Positions 34,442-45,397 are shown, counted from the stretch's first letter. The stretch is 64,000 nt of DNA from Myxococcaceae bacterium (GCA_017881265.1 JADGRA010000080.1:124001-188000); one strand, 5' to 3'. Notes: a model not told the origin generated them from the letters alone. Made by a program: numbers and translations.

Positions 34442-35395
34442 CTACAGCAGCTGCTGCAGCGTGGCACGCACCTGCGCTGCGTCCACCTGCACCGGGGCGC
34501 GGGGGAGATGGGCCAGGGAGAACTGCTCCACCAGCGCCGCCGCCGGCATGGGCCGTCCGTCCGACAGTCCGGCCCAGCCGGCGAGCAGGCCTACCAGGCG
34601 CTCCGGCAAAAGGCGCGCCTCGCGCATTTCGCTGAGGGTGGGCGGTCCGCCGCGCTTGGCCAGCCGCTTGCCGTCCGGCCCCAGCAGCAGGGGCACGTGG
34701 GCGTACATCGGCTGGGGAAGGCCAAGGGCGCGCTGCAGCTGGATTTGGCGGGGCGTCGAGCCGAGCAAATCATCGCCCCGCAGCACGTGGGTGACGCCGA
34801 GGGCGGCGTCGTCCACGACGACGGCCAGCTGGTAGCTGGGGACGCCGTCGTTGCGGCGCACGACGAAGTCGCCCACCGTCGCCTGCACGTCCTGGACGAC
34901 GGGGCCTTGCGCGGCGTCGACGAAGCGCACCGGGCCCGCTGCGACGGCAAAGCGCAGGGCTGGCGTCCGGGTGCGGCTGCGCAGCCGGACGTCGGCCGCG
35001 TCCAGGCCGGCACACGTGCGCGGGTACACCGGCCCGTCGTCCGCCGCGCCGTGCGGCGCGGTGGCCGCCCGGGCCACCTCGGCGCGGGTGCAGAAGCAGG
35101 CATAGACGCGTCCCGGGGAAGCGAGTTGTTCCAGGGCCCGTTGGTAGGCTTCACCCCGCTGGCTTTGGAAGACGACGGGGCCGTCGAAGCGGAGGCCGAG
35201 CCAGTCCAGGTCGCGCCGCAGCAGGTCGACCCACTCCGGCCGGCAGCGGGCAGCGTCCAGGTCCTCAATCCGCAGGGCAAACTGGCCGCCCTCGCTTCTG
35301 GCCCACAGCCAGCCCAGGAGCGCCGCCCAGGCATTGCCCAGGTGCAGCGGCCCGGTGGGACTGGGGGCGAAGCGGCCGGTGTGGGGGGAGGGCAT
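34442..35395 (-). CDS. gluQRS: Glutamyl-Q tRNA(Asp) synthetase
   Basis: GluQRS charges Glu onto the queuosine base at the wobble position of tRNA-Asp. The 317-residue product is a truncated GluRS: HIGH-type motif PTGPLHLGN, zinc site (CFC near residue 105 and a Cys after YPRT), and KMSKS-type KRLAKRGG. It lacks the anticodon-binding domain, as GluQRS does. I chose ATG 35395 because it leads straight into the family start (HTGRFAPSPTG). The TTG 35413 start is less likely. It is divergent from the phosphoesterase. Confidence 0.94.
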   Translation of the reverse strand: MPSPHTGRFAPSPTGPLHLGNAWAALLGWLWARSEGGQFALRIEDLDAARCRPEWVDLLRRDLDWLGLRFDGPVVFQSQRGEAYQRALEQLASPGRVYACFCTRAEVARAATAPHGAADDGPVYPRTCAGLDAADVRLRSRTRTPALRFAVAAGPVRFVDAAQGPVVQDVQATVGDFVVRRNDGVPSYQLAVVVDDAALGVTHVLRGDDLLGSTPRQIQLQRALGLPQPMYAHVPLLLGPDGKRLAKRGGPPTLSEMREARLLPERLVGLLAGWAGLSDGRPMPAAALVEQFSLAHLPRAPVQVDAAQVRATLQQLL

Positions 35396-35460
35396 GGGTG
35401 GACGACGGGGCAAGAGTACTGCTCGCCGGTGCCGGTCCGAGGAGGTTAAAGGGGAGTCCC

Positions 35461-36345
35461 ATGCGGTACCTCCACTGCTCCGACGTCCACGTCACCGACA
35501 ACTACGCCGGTCGGCAGCTGCTCCGGCTGGGCTGGCGAAGGTGGATTGCCATGGCCGAGCTGCAGCTGGGGGGCCGGGCCCGGCGCTTCGCGCAGGCCGA
35601 GGAGACCCTGCGGCGCATCGCCCGGGACGCGGGTGGACTGGGCGTGGACCACGTCATCGTCTCCGGGGACCTCACCGCCTACTCCATGCCGGAGGAATTC
35701 ACCCGCGCCCGGGCGGCCCTCGCCCCGTGGGTGGAAAGCCCCGCCCGGGCCACCGTCATTCCCGGAAACCACGACCGCTACACCCCCGGGGCGCTGGCCA
35801 GCCGGCGCTTCGAGCGTAGCTTTGGCCAGCTCATGTCCTCGGACATTCCCGAGCTGGCCGTGGAGGACGGCTTTCCGGTGGTGCGCCTCCTCGGCCAGTA
35901 CGACGCGGTGGTGGGGCTGTGCTCGGCGCGCGTGCCCCGCTTTCCAGGCATGTCCTTCGGCGTCATCGGCCAGGCGCAGCTGCAGGCGCTGAAGCACCTT
36001 TTGGCACACCCGCGCCTGGCCGGCCGGGCGGTGCTGGTGGCCGTGCACCACGCGCCCTTCAAGGCCAATGGACAGCCGGACCGGCCTTCGCACGGACTGG
36101 TGGACGCCGAGGAGCTGCTCGCGCTGTTGCCTGGCCCGCGCTTCGCGGTGCTGCACGGCCACATCCACCACCGCTTCCACCACCCGGCGACGGCCGGGCG
36201 CCCGCATATTTTCGGTGCCGGCTCCTCCACCGAGGCCGGCGACGAAGGCTACTGGGTGCTGGAGACGGCGGCGGGCCAGCTGTCCAGCGCACGGGCGCTG
36301 CGGCCGCAGCCCCTCATGCCCGCAGCAGTGGCCGGTACGGCCTGA
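35461..36345 (+). CDS. Calcineurin-like metallophosphoesterase
   Basis: A 294-residue cytoplasmic phosphoesterase. All five metal motifs are present: CSDVHV (DxH), SGDLT (GDxx), GNHD, VHHAP, and GHIH. It resembles the class III cyclic nucleotide phosphodiesterase group (CpdA-like), but the substrate is open. ATG 35461 is preceded by AGGAGG and AAGGGGAG, a strong ribosome site. The gene is divergent from gluQRS by 65 bp, and its end overlaps the convergent hypothetical gene by 32 nt. Confidence 0.9.
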   Translation: MRYLHCSDVHVTDNYAGRQLLRLGWRRWIAMAELQLGGRARRFAQAEETLRRIARDAGGLGVDHVIVSGDLTAYSMPEEFTRARAALAPWVESPARATVIPGNHDRYTPGALASRRFERSFGQLMSSDIPELAVEDGFPVVRLLGQYDAVVGLCSARVPRFPGMSFGVIGQAQLQALKHLLAHPRLAGRAVLVAVHHAPFKANGQPDRPSHGLVDAEELLALLPGPRFAVLHGHIHHRFHHPATAGRPHIFGAGSSTEAGDEGYWVLETAAGQLSSARALRPQPLMPAAVAGTA

Positions 36346-36697
36346 CGAAGTGGACCCAGCCGCGGGCGTCCACCTCCACCTGCCAGCGCGCCGACAAAAG
36401 CAGCGGTCGCGCGCCGTCCAGAAAAGCCGCCAGCAGGGCCGCGGCGCCCATCGGGTCGAGTGACGGACCGCGGAAGGCAACGTGCAGCAGAAGGCCGAGG
36501 CGTTCGCTCACGTCCACCGAGGCCACCACCCGGGTGGCGCCGACGCGCCGCTGCAGGTTGACGGGCCGCGCCGAGAGGGCCTCGCCGGGAGCGACGCCCA
36601 CCCAGTTGGTGGGGTCGAGTGCCTCGGCGACGAGCTCGCGGCCCGCTTCCTTCCAGCTGGTGTGTGCGGAGACTGGCTCCATGGCTAGCTCCGCCAT
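36314..36697 (-). CDS. Protein of unknown function
   Basis: A 127-residue soluble protein starting at ATG 36697. The middle has an amphipathic pattern (TRVVASVDVSERLGLLLHVAF), and the end is strongly basic and aromatic (WVHFVRPYRPLLRA). No family recognised. It is downstream of hemY on the same strand (82-bp gap), and its 3' end overlaps the phosphoesterase by 32 nt. Codon position bias on this strand supports it. Confidence 0.6.
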   Translation of the reverse strand: MAELAMEPVSAHTSWKEAGRELVAEALDPTNWVGVAPGEALSARPVNLQRRVGATRVVASVDVSERLGLLLHVAFRGPSLDPMGAAALLAAFLDGARPLLLSARWQVEVDARGWVHFVRPYRPLLRA

Positions 36698-36779
36698 GCC
36701 TCAGTCCGCCGGTGGGACGCAAGGCCGGGCCAGGCCTGGAGCGGCCTTGTGCCGCGCACCGCCTTGACTTCAGCCCCTC

Positions 36780-38129
36780 TCACGGGCCAGCGGCGGCCAG
36801 CATCTGCCGCCCCAACTCCCCGGCCGAGCGCACGCAGTCGGCCACCCCGGCCCCCCGGTAGGCGTTGCCACCCAGCCACAAGCCGGGCCAGCGGCTGGCC
36901 TGGGCCAGAATGCTCGCCACCCGCTGGGCATGGCCGACGTTGTACTGGGGAATGGCCCGCGGCCAGCGGATGACCTGCGTCAGGGTGGGCGCCCGGCTGA
37001 CGCCCAGAAGGGCCGACAGCTCGGCGCGGGCGGCTTGCACCAGCCCCTCGTCGTCGCGCGCCAGCAGCTCGGGCCGGTGCGCCCCGCCCAGCAGGACGGT
37101 GAGCAGCGTGCCACCCCCGGGGGCGCGGAAGGGAAAGGCCGAGGAGACGTAGAGCGCGCCGAGGATGTCGCGCCGCTCGCGGGGCGGGACGAGGAAGCCG
37201 AAGCCCACCGGCTCCGGCTCCAGCGCCGGGCGGTAGCCGAGGTGCACCACCGCCACCGGCACCGTCGGGATGGCGGCGAGCGCCTCGGCCAGCCCGGCGT
37301 CGAAGGGGCGCAAAAGACCGGCCGCCTCGGTGGGCGGCAGCGACAGCACCACCCGCGGTGCCTCGACGGTGCCCGACGGCGTCACCACGGACCAGCCGTC
37401 TCCACGGCGCTCGAGCGCCAGGGCGGGCGCGTTGAGGCGGACGCGGGTGCCCAGCGCGGCGGCGGCGGCCTTGGACAGCGCGCCCAGGCCGCCGTCCAGG
37501 GAAGACAGCTGCACGCGGCCCATGCCCGCCCCCACGCCGCGGCGGCTGCGGATGGCCCCCAGCACCAGGCTGCGGTAGCCGCGCTCCAGCGCCACCAGCC
37601 GGGGAAAGGCCGACGCGGCGCTGAGGCGCTCCATGTCCCCGGCCCAGATGCCCGTCTGCAGAGCGTCCACCATGGTGGCGGTGAGGGTGCGGCCGATGTG
37701 CCGCCGGGCGAAGCTGCCGAGCGACTCATCGACGTCCGGCGGCCCGCGCCGGCTGAAGGGTTCCAAGAGGAGCCGCAGCTTGGCGCCCCAGGGCAGCACG
37801 TCCGAGGTGAACATGGCCGAAGGCGCCGTCGGCAGCTCGCGAAGCCTGCCCCCCAGCACCAGGGAACGTCGGCTGGCGCTGGCGGCCGCCGGGCGCAGCT
37901 GAAGGCCCAGCGACGTCGCCAGGGCCGCCACCGCCCCGTCCCGGTCGAGCAGGCTGTTGGGGCCCGTCTCCAGAAGGAAGCCGTCGCGCTCCAGCGTCCG
38001 GGCGGTCCCCCCGGGGGTGCTGTCCGCCTCGAGCACCGTCACTGGCACCTCGGCGCGGTGCAGAAGGAGCGCCAGCGACAGTCCGGAGATGCCCCCGCCC
38101 ACCACCACCGTCGGCCGCTGCTGCGCCAT
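36780..38129 (-). CDS. hemY: Protoporphyrinogen oxidase (oxygen-dependent, HemY/PgoX type)
   Basis: This FAD enzyme oxidizes protoporphyrinogen IX to protoporphyrin IX in haem synthesis; the myxobacterial homologue is well known as soluble PPO. The 449-residue product starts with the FAD-binding VVVGGGISGLSLALLL, followed by ETGPNSLL (substrate/FAD region) and a C-terminal GNAYRGAGVADCVRSA, typical of the family. ATG 38129 is 16 nt after the pdxH stop, so TRIC-pdxH-hemY look like one minus-strand operon. The gene is also called hemG in some annotations. Confidence 0.95.
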   Translation of the reverse strand: MAQQRPTVVVGGGISGLSLALLLHRAEVPVTVLEADSTPGGTARTLERDGFLLETGPNSLLDRDGAVAALATSLGLQLRPAAASASRRSLVLGGRLRELPTAPSAMFTSDVLPWGAKLRLLLEPFSRRGPPDVDESLGSFARRHIGRTLTATMVDALQTGIWAGDMERLSAASAFPRLVALERGYRSLVLGAIRSRRGVGAGMGRVQLSSLDGGLGALSKAAAAALGTRVRLNAPALALERRGDGWSVVTPSGTVEAPRVVLSLPPTEAAGLLRPFDAGLAEALAAIPTVPVAVVHLGYRPALEPEPVGFGFLVPPRERRDILGALYVSSAFPFRAPGGGTLLTVLLGGAHRPELLARDDEGLVQAARAELSALLGVSRAPTLTQVIRWPRAIPQYNVGHAQRVASILAQASRWPGLWLGGNAYRGAGVADCVRSAGELGRQMLAAAGP

Positions 38130-38145
38130 GGCCTTGCTCGCCTCC

Positions 38146-38727
38146 TCAGGGGTACAGCTGCTGAAGCGTCCAGGGGGCGTCCGGCCCCGGTCGGCTGAAG
38201 ACGTCTCGCTCGTGCAGGCGGCTGTCGCGCCCGACCCAGAACTCGATGTGGTCCGGGACGAGACGGTAGCCCCCCCAGTGGGGTGGCCGGGGGATGGGCT
38301 CTCCCCGGTACCGCGCCTCCACCTCGGCCACCCGCGTCTCCAGCGTGGCGCGGCTGGGCAACGGTGCGCTCTGCGAGGAGGCCCATGCCCCCACCTGGCT
38401 GCCCCGCGGACGCGTGGCGAAGTAGCTGTCCGCCTCCTCCGCCGACACCGGGTGCGCCAGGCCCTCCACCCGCACCTGGCGGCCCAAGGGGCTGAAGTGG
38501 AAGGTAAGCGCGGCCGCCGGCTGGGTGGCCAGCTCGCGGCCCTTCCGGGACTCGAGGTTGGTGTAGAAGACGAAGCCCTTCGCGTCGAAGCCCTTCAGCA
38601 GCACCACCCGGGCGCTGGGTCGGCCGTCTGGACCCACCGTGGACAGCACCATCGCGTTGGGGTCCACCGCGATGGCCTTCACCGCTTCGCCATACCAGGC
38701 GGCGAAGCGGGCAAATGGGTCGTTCAT
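38146..38727 (-). CDS. pdxH: Pyridoxamine 5'-phosphate oxidase
   Basis: PdxH makes PLP from pyridoxine or pyridoxamine phosphate using FMN. The 193-residue product has [21 protein letters not shown] (two adjacent family blocks), [12 protein letters not shown] for FMN binding, and [11 protein letters not shown]-type [14 protein letters not shown]. It ends with [17 protein letters not shown] and [11 protein letters not shown] 38727 or ATG 38742 could be the start; the upstream one has GAAGG about 11 nt before it. It sits between the TRIC and hemY genes. Confidence 0.95.
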   Translation of the reverse strand: MNDPFARFAAWYGEAVKAIAVDPNAMVLSTVGPDGRPSARVVLLKGFDAKGFVFYTNLESRKGRELATQPAAALTFHFSPLGRQVRVEGLAHPVSAEEADSYFATRPRGSQVGAWASSQSAPLPSRATLETRVAEVEARYRGEPIPRPPHWGGYRLVPDHIEFWVGRDSRLHERDVFSRPGPDAPWTLQQLYP

Positions 38728-38756
38728 GGCGGCAGCAACCATAGCGTCAGCGGCCT

Positions 38757-39374
38757 TCAGGATGCGCCGCCAAGACGGGGGATGTTCCACCCCCGCCACA
38801 CGGACACCAGGCGCAGCCCGGTGGCTGCGGTGAAGCCCACGGCGCCGGACACCTCCGGCCCGACGCCCAGGCGGCCCAAGCCGACGTAGAGGACGCTGCC
38901 CAACAGGGCTGCGGTGGCATACACCTCGCGCTGGAAGATGACGGGCGCATCCCCGGCGAGGACGTCCCGGAGGATGCCGCCGCCCACCGCCGTGACGACG
39001 CCCACCAGCACCGTGGGCAGTGGGCTGAGACCCGCCTGGGAGGCCCGAATGCAGCCGATGACGGCGTACAGGCCGAGGCCCGCGGCGTCCACCACCACCA
39101 GGGCGGGAAGCACCCGCCGCACGTGCCGCTCGAAGAAGTAGCCGATGACGGCCGCGGCAATGACGATGAGCAGGTAGGTGGGGTTGGCCAGCGCCACCGG
39201 AAGCCCCCGCTGCAGCAGCACGTCGCGCAAGAGGCCTCCACCGAGGCCCGCCACCAAGGTGAGGAAGGCGAGGCCGCCGACGTCAAAGCGCTTCTGGCTG
39301 GCCAAGAGCGCGCCGCTCAGGCCGGAGGCAAGGACCGCGGACAGGTCGATGACTTCGGTGATGGAGGCGCTCAT
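38757..39374 (-). CDS. TRIC/UPF0126 family membrane channel protein
   Basis: A 205-residue membrane protein with two copies of the UPF0126 repeat, each bearing the glycine-rich [10 protein letters not shown] or [14 protein letters not shown] segment. Six to seven hydrophobic helices fit the trimeric intracellular cation (TRIC) channel fold. Bacterial members form K+-selective channels in crystal studies; the physiological role here is unproven. The start is ATG 39374 (GTG 39380 also possible). The gene ends 15 to 30 nt before pdxH and begins the TRIC-pdxH-hemY run. Confidence 0.9.
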   Translation of the reverse strand: MSASITEVIDLSAVLASGLSGALLASQKRFDVGGLAFLTLVAGLGGGLLRDVLLQRGLPVALANPTYLLIVIAAAVIGYFFERHVRRVLPALVVVDAAGLGLYAVIGCIRASQAGLSPLPTVLVGVVTAVGGGILRDVLAGDAPVIFQREVYATAALLGSVLYVGLGRLGVGPEVSGAVGFTAATGLRLVSVWRGWNIPRLGGAS

Positions 39375-39448
39375 CTGCACGTCGGGCCCCGTACCTTAGA
39401 CGAAGAGGGGTTGACGCCGGGCCTCCGCTCGGGCGACTCCACGCTAGC

Positions 39449-40876
<1,428 letters not shown>

Positions 40877-41022
40877 GCGCCCCGGCCGCTGAGGAACTCC
40901 CCAAGCCCTCGGCACCTGGAAGGGTCGACGCACACCCGCTCGGCGCTGGCGGCCATGTCCACGCGGGCGCTAGTGTCGGCGCGAGCGGCAACGGCCCGCT
41001 TGGATTCAGGAGCGCTGAGCGC

Positions 41023-41478
41023 ATGGTCTGGTGGCTGTGGGTCCTCCTCGGGCTCGGGCTGTTGAGCTTCGAGGTCCTGACGCCGGGAGGCTTCTTCGCC
41101 GTCTTCTTCGGCCTGGCGGCGCTCTTGGTCGGAGCGCTCACCGGCCTGGAGCTGTCCGGTCCGCCCTGGCTGCAATGGCTGCTCTTCTCGGGCCTCTCGG
41201 TGGCCCAGGTCCTCCTGCTGCGGCCGCCGCTGCTGTCGCGCGTGAGGGCGGCCCCCAGGTCGCTTCCGCCCATCGACTCGCTGGTCGGCGAGGTGGCCAT
41301 CCTGCTGGAGGACCTTCCACCCGGCGCAGTCGGGAAGGCCGAGCTGCGCGGCAGCGGCTGGACGGCACGGAGCGCGGAGGCCAAGACGCTGGCCAAGGGC
41401 GCGCGCTGCCGGGTCGAGCGGGTGGAGGGATTCACGCTCTGGCTGCGTCCAGAGACCTTGAAGGAGTGGGGACGATGA
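41023..41478 (+). CDS. NfeD-like membrane protein
   Basis: A 151-residue protein with two or three membrane helices (WLWVLLGLGLLSFEVLTPGG and the next one) followed by an NfeD/OB-fold soluble domain (LVGEVAILLEDLPPGAVGKAELRG region). NfeD proteins work with SPFH partners to organise membrane domains and quality control. ATG 41023 has AGGAG 10 nt upstream. The stop overlaps the SPFH gene start (ATGA), the classical NfeD-stomatin pair. Confidence 0.9.
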   Translation: MVWWLWVLLGLGLLSFEVLTPGGFFAVFFGLAALLVGALTGLELSGPPWLQWLLFSGLSVAQVLLLRPPLLSRVRAAPRSLPPIDSLVGEVAILLEDLPPGAVGKAELRGSGWTARSAEAKTLAKGARCRVERVEGFTLWLRPETLKEWGR

Positions 41479-42413
41479 CCACGGGACTTCTGGTGGTGGC
41501 GGTGATTGCGGCGGTGGTGTTTCTTACCCTCGCCAAGACGGCGGTGGTGGTGCCGCAGCAACAGGCCTTCGTTGTCGAGAGGCTGGGCAAGTACCACGCC
41601 ACTCTCAGCGCCGGTTTCCACCTGCTGGCGCCCTTCTTCGATGCCATCCGCTACCGGCACTCGCTGAAGGAGACCGCGGTCGACATCCCGGAACAAATCT
41701 GCATCACCCGCGACAACGTCCAGGTGGCGGTGGACGGCGTCCTGTACCTGAAAGTCATGGACGCCGAGCGCGCCAGCTACGGGGTGGCCCAGTACCTGTT
41801 CGCCATCAGCCAGCTCGCGCAGACCAACCTGCGTAGCGAGGTGGGGAAAATCGAGCTCGACCGCACGTTCGAGGAACGCACCCACATCAACATGATGGTG
41901 GTGAGTGAGCTGGACAAGGCGTCCGAGCCCTGGGGCGTGAAGGTGCTCCGCTACGAAATCAAGAACATCACCCCTCCACGGGACGTCCTGGCGGCGATGG
42001 AGAAGCAGATGCGCGCCGAGCGGGAGAAGCGCGCCGTCATCCTCACCTCCGAAGGGTCCCGGGACGCCGCCATCAACAACGCCGAGGGCGAGAAGCAGCA
42101 GACCATCAAGGCCTCGGAGGCGAAGAAGCAGCAGTCCATCAACGAGGCGGAAGGGGCCGCCCGCGCCATCCTGTCCATTGCCGAGGCGACGGCGGAGAGC
42201 ATTCGCAAGGTGGCCGATGCCATCACCGTCCCGGGGGGCTTCGAGGCCGTCCGGCTGCGCGTCGCCGAGCAGTACGTGAACAAGTTTGGCGAGCTGGCCA
42301 AGGCCAGCAACACCCTGGTGCTGCCGGCGAACGCCGCCGACGTCGGCTCGATGATTGCCCTCGCCATGAATGTGCTGAAGACGACCGGCGGCTCGGGCGG
42401 CCGGGACTCCTGA
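41475..42413 (+). CDS. SPFH/Band 7 (stomatin-like) protein
   Basis: A 312-residue membrane-anchored protein: one N-terminal hydrophobic segment (residues 4-22), then the SPFH core (AFVVERLGKYHATLSAGFHLL, ITRDNVQVAVDGVLYLKV). After that comes a long charged coiled coil (EKQMRAEREKRAVIL, EGEKQQTIKASEAKKQQ) and a short hydrophobic end. Stomatin-like proteins form ring oligomers and act with NfeD. AAGGAG precedes ATG 41475. Confidence 0.94.
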   Translation: MTTGLLVVAVIAAVVFLTLAKTAVVVPQQQAFVVERLGKYHATLSAGFHLLAPFFDAIRYRHSLKETAVDIPEQICITRDNVQVAVDGVLYLKVMDAERASYGVAQYLFAISQLAQTNLRSEVGKIELDRTFEERTHINMMVVSELDKASEPWGVKVLRYEIKNITPPRDVLAAMEKQMRAEREKRAVILTSEGSRDAAINNAEGEKQQTIKASEAKKQQSINEAEGAARAILSIAEATAESIRKVADAITVPGGFEAVRLRVAEQYVNKFGELAKASNTLVLPANAADVGSMIALAMNVLKTTGGSGGRDS

Positions 42414-42479
42414 CCCAAGGCCCACCGGCCGCTGGGGGCCAGCGCCGCCAATTGCCGGCCCAGCGACGGCCGGTCGGGA

Positions 42480-42485
42480 TAGTCT
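42480..42485 (+). promoter_or_regulatory. Putative -10 hexamer for the 305-residue Ser/Thr kinase (TAGTCT)
   Basis: TAGTCT ends 8 nt before GTG 42494. The same TAGTCTCC-N6-GTG arrangement occurs before the kinase at 53601, so the two kinase genes share a leaderless-type start. Confidence 0.42.
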
Positions 42486-42493
42486 CCTCCTCC

Positions 42494-43411
42494 GTGCCGC
42501 TGGAACGGGAGCTCGGGGGCTACGAGATTGTCGGCCGCCTCGCCGTGGGGGGCATGGCCGAGGTCTACCAGGCGCGCGCGCTGGCCGGCACCCAGCGCAG
42601 CGAGGGCGAACCCGACGAGGTGGTGCTGAAGCGGCTGCTGCCCAGCTACCGCAACGACGGCGGCTACGTGAAGCACTTCATCGACGAGGCGAAGCTGGCC
42701 GTGCGGTTTCAGCACCCGCACCTGGTGCGCACCTACCGCTGCTTCAAGGCGGGCCAGGACTACCTCATGGTGCAGGAGCTGGTCCCTGGCCGGAGCCTGG
42801 CCTACTTCCTCCAACTGCTGATTGACGCGGGCACGCCGATGCCCGTGCCCGCGGCCTGCTACGTGGTGTGGTGCGTCCTCGATGCGCTCGACTACCTGCA
42901 CGGCGGGGCGGGGGCCACCCCGCCGGTGCCGGTCCTACACCGGGACGTCAACCCGGCCAACGTGCTGCTCAGTGTGAGCGGCGAGGTCAAGCTGACGGAC
43001 TTCGGGGTGGCAGAGATGGAAGGCCAGCCGCGGGGCGAAAGCGGCGCGCTGCGCGGCACCATCGCCTACATGAGTCCGGAGCAGGTGCTGGGGGAGGCGC
43101 CGGACGCGCGCAGCGACCTCTATTCGGCTGGCATTCTCCTCTGGGAGCTGCTGGCCAACCGGCGGCTGTTCTCCGGCAAGAGTGACGTGGAGCTGCTGCA
43201 CCGCGTTCGCGATGCGCGCGTTCCGGTGCTGGACACCGTGCGGACGGGGCTTCCGGACTACCTGGTGCGGGTGGTCCGCCAGGCGCTCTTCGCGGACAGA
43301 AGCCGCCGCTTCCAGACGGCGGCCGACTTCATGCGCGCACTGCAGGTGGCGGCGCAGCGCAACGGCTGGCCGCTCTCGGTGGAGTCCCTCAACCCCCTGT
43401 TGGGTCGCTGA
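42494..43411 (+). CDS. Soluble Ser/Thr protein kinase (kinase domain only)
   Basis: A 305-residue Hanks-type kinase with no membrane segment or extra domain. The glycine loop is GRLAVGGMAEVYQA, the ATP-binding Lys is Lys46 (VVLKRLL), the catalytic loop is HRDVNPANVL (Asp151), and DFG is at 169-171. The activation segment ends in the usual APE-type SPEQ. GTG 42494 is chosen because it directly precedes the kinase domain and has a close TAGTCT hexamer; the longer frame starts with TTG 42452. The neighbour upstream is the NfeD-SPFH pair. Substrate unknown. Confidence 0.9.
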   Translation: MPLERELGGYEIVGRLAVGGMAEVYQARALAGTQRSEGEPDEVVLKRLLPSYRNDGGYVKHFIDEAKLAVRFQHPHLVRTYRCFKAGQDYLMVQELVPGRSLAYFLQLLIDAGTPMPVPAACYVVWCVLDALDYLHGGAGATPPVPVLHRDVNPANVLLSVSGEVKLTDFGVAEMEGQPRGESGALRGTIAYMSPEQVLGEAPDARSDLYSAGILLWELLANRRLFSGKSDVELLHRVRDARVPVLDTVRTGLPDYLVRVVRQALFADRSRRFQTAADFMRALQVAAQRNGWPLSVESLNPLLGR

Positions 43412-43492
43412 GGCCACCCGAGGCTGGGCGCACGACGTCCGTCCAGACGACGAAGCCCTTCAGGGGGGCGACGGACGCGCCTTCCAACATTT

Positions 43493-43507
43493 CCTCGCCC
43501 CGCGAGG
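43493..43507 (+). terminator. Hairpin after the soluble kinase gene
   Basis: CCTCGC (43493-43498) and GCGAGG (43502-43507) pair around a CCC loop, and a T-rich stretch (TTTTCTTG) starts about 13 nt later, between the convergent kinase and CNNM genes. A Rho-independent terminator for the plus strand is possible. Confidence 0.35.
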
Positions 43508-43532
43508 CGGGAGGCGGGCATTTTCTTGTGCC

Positions 43533-44864
43533 CTAGCTTTTGCCATCGCCGACGCTGGCGGGGGCTGCCGGCGTGCCGACTGGCGCCTTGGGACGTGCCA
43601 CCCGGACGCGGTCCAGCCGCTGGCCCTTCTTCGAGGCCACGGTGAATTGCAGGCCGTCCAGGGTGAAGCGGTCGCCGACCTCCGGGATGGCGCCCGCCAC
43701 CGAACTCAAGTACCCGCCCAAGGTGCCGTACTCCCCCTCCGGCAGCGGCGTTCCGAAGGCCTGGGCAAACGCCTCGACGTCCATCCCCGCGTCGACGAGG
43801 CAGGAGCCGTCGGGCTGCTTCTCCAGCAGCGTCTCCTGGACGGAGAACTCGTCGCCGATGTCCCCGACAATTTCCCGGAGGATGTCCTCCAGGGTGACGA
43901 TGCCCATGAAGCCCCCGTACTCATCCACCACCATCGCCATGTGGATGCGGCGGCCCTGCATCTCGCGCAGCAGGTCACCCACGGGCTTCAGCCACGGCAC
44001 GAAGACGGCTGGGCGGATGATGTCGGACAGCACGATGAGCTCCGGATGCTGCAGCAGCGGCACCAGGTCCCGGGAGTGAAGGACGCCCACCACGCGGTCG
44101 ATGTCGTCCTTGAAGACGGGAAGCCGGCTGTGGTTTTCCTCGGCCAGGATGCGCAGCACCTCGAGGGGCGGCGTCGTCAGCGGCACTGCCACCACGTCGG
44201 TGCGTGGCACCATGACGTCGCGGCAGACCTTGTCCGACAGCTCGAAGACGCTCCGGATGAGACGCGGGGCGCTGGCGTCCACCTCGTGTTGCTCGGCCTG
44301 CACGGTGAGCATCCGCTCCAGTTCCTCCAGCGGGGGGGGCGGCCGCTCGAATCGCACCAGTACGCCAAACGGCGCCGCCAGCAGGTTGACCAGCACCAGC
44401 ATCCCGCGGCCGATGGGCCCTAGGACGGCAGCGAAAGCGCTGGTGAAGCCCGACAGCCGCATCGCCCACACCTCGGGCGCACTGGCCGCCAGGGCCCGGG
44501 CCGTGACTTCCACCATGGTGGCCAAAAGCCCAACCAGAAGCACGCCCAGCAGCGGCGCTCCGAGGCTCAGCCAGGCGGATTCGCCGAAGCGCTCGAGGTG
44601 CACCATCGACGGCGGGGCCAGGGCACCCACGCCCGCGGCGAGAAAGCCGCTGAGCACCATCCCCATCCTCACCGCGGCCGCGGTGGACTCGCGGTTCGTC
44701 TTCAGCCGCAGCACCCGGGCGCCCCGCCGGCCGGCCTCCGTGGCCAGTTGGTGCGCACGCAAGTCCGAGACACCGGAAAGCGCCGCCTCGGCGCCACCGA
44801 GCAGCGCGCGCACGAAGAGGAGCCCGAAGCAGCCGAGCCACAGCGCCCAGGACGTCATCCCCAT
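43533..44864 (-). CDS. CNNM/CorC-type transporter-associated protein (DUF21-CBS-CorC_HlyC)
   Basis: A 443-residue protein. Residues 1 to about 190 form a DUF21 membrane domain with four hydrophobic segments. A tandem CBS pair follows (about 205-330; RDVMVPRTDVVAV, YGGFMGIVTLEDILREIVGDI), then a CorC/HlyC domain (about 350-430; YGTLGGYLSSVAGAIPEVGD). Homologues are linked to Mg2+ or Co2+ efflux and were once called hemolysins. ATG 44864. It is convergent with the kinase and divergent from purS, with a 287-bp GC-rich gap. Confidence 0.93.
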   Translation of the reverse strand: MGMTSWALWLGCFGLLFVRALLGGAEAALSGVSDLRAHQLATEAGRRGARVLRLKTNRESTAAAVRMGMVLSGFLAAGVGALAPPSMVHLERFGESAWLSLGAPLLGVLLVGLLATMVEVTARALAASAPEVWAMRLSGFTSAFAAVLGPIGRGMLVLVNLLAAPFGVLVRFERPPPPLEELERMLTVQAEQHEVDASAPRLIRSVFELSDKVCRDVMVPRTDVVAVPLTTPPLEVLRILAEENHSRLPVFKDDIDRVVGVLHSRDLVPLLQHPELIVLSDIIRPAVFVPWLKPVGDLLREMQGRRIHMAMVVDEYGGFMGIVTLEDILREIVGDIGDEFSVQETLLEKQPDGSCLVDAGMDVEAFAQAFGTPLPEGEYGTLGGYLSSVAGAIPEVGDRFTLDGLQFTVASKKGQRLDRVRVARPKAPVGTPAAPASVGDGKS

Positions 44865-45151
44865 CTGTCTACCGCGGGCCGCCCCTGGCGCGCTCCCGGA
44901 CGCGCTAAGTCATTGAAGTCACAAGGAGTCCCACCCGGGAGAACCGTCCGGCCGCCCCGCGGCACCCAAGGTGGCGGACCGCCCTGCTTTCGCCGCCGTC
45001 GCCACGCTGCGGGCCTTTCCCCAAGGGGGGCCGTCCGCGCCCTCGGCGTCGGAGGAGGTGCCTCGGCGCGCTGTCCACCGCCGTCCGCGGGCACGTTCCG
45101 GCGCGCCGCACAGGGTGGACGGTCCGCTCCGTGCTTGATAGAGGCCAAAGC

Positions 45152-45394
45152 ATGGTGGCTCGGGTGTACATCACGCTGAAACCCGGCGTCCTCGACCCGG
45201 CGGGGAAGGCTGTGCAGAACTCGCTGCACACCTTGGGCTTCCCGGACGTGCATTCGGTCCGGCTTGGCAAGTACGTCGAGGTGCAGCTTCCCGACGGGGA
45301 CCCGGCCGCCGCGCGGGCCCAGGTCGAGGACATGTGCAAGAAGCTGCTCGCCAACACCGTGGTGGAGAACTACCGCGTGGAGTTCGCGGGCTAG
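45152..45394 (+). CDS. purS: Phosphoribosylformylglycinamidine synthase subunit PurS
   Basis: PurS is the small scaffold subunit of the three-part FGAM synthase, joining PurQ to PurL. The 80-residue product matches the family from the start: ARVYITLKPGVLDPAG, then a dimer helix (QVEDMCKKLLAN) and the end (NYRVEF). ATG 45152 fits the family length better than the upstream frame start. It is followed by purQ after 3 nt. The 287-bp region upstream shows no clear Pur operator. Confidence 0.95.
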   Translation: MVARVYITLKPGVLDPAGKAVQNSLHTLGFPDVHSVRLGKYVEVQLPDGDPAAARAQVEDMCKKLLANTVVENYRVEFAG

Positions 45395-45397
45395 CGC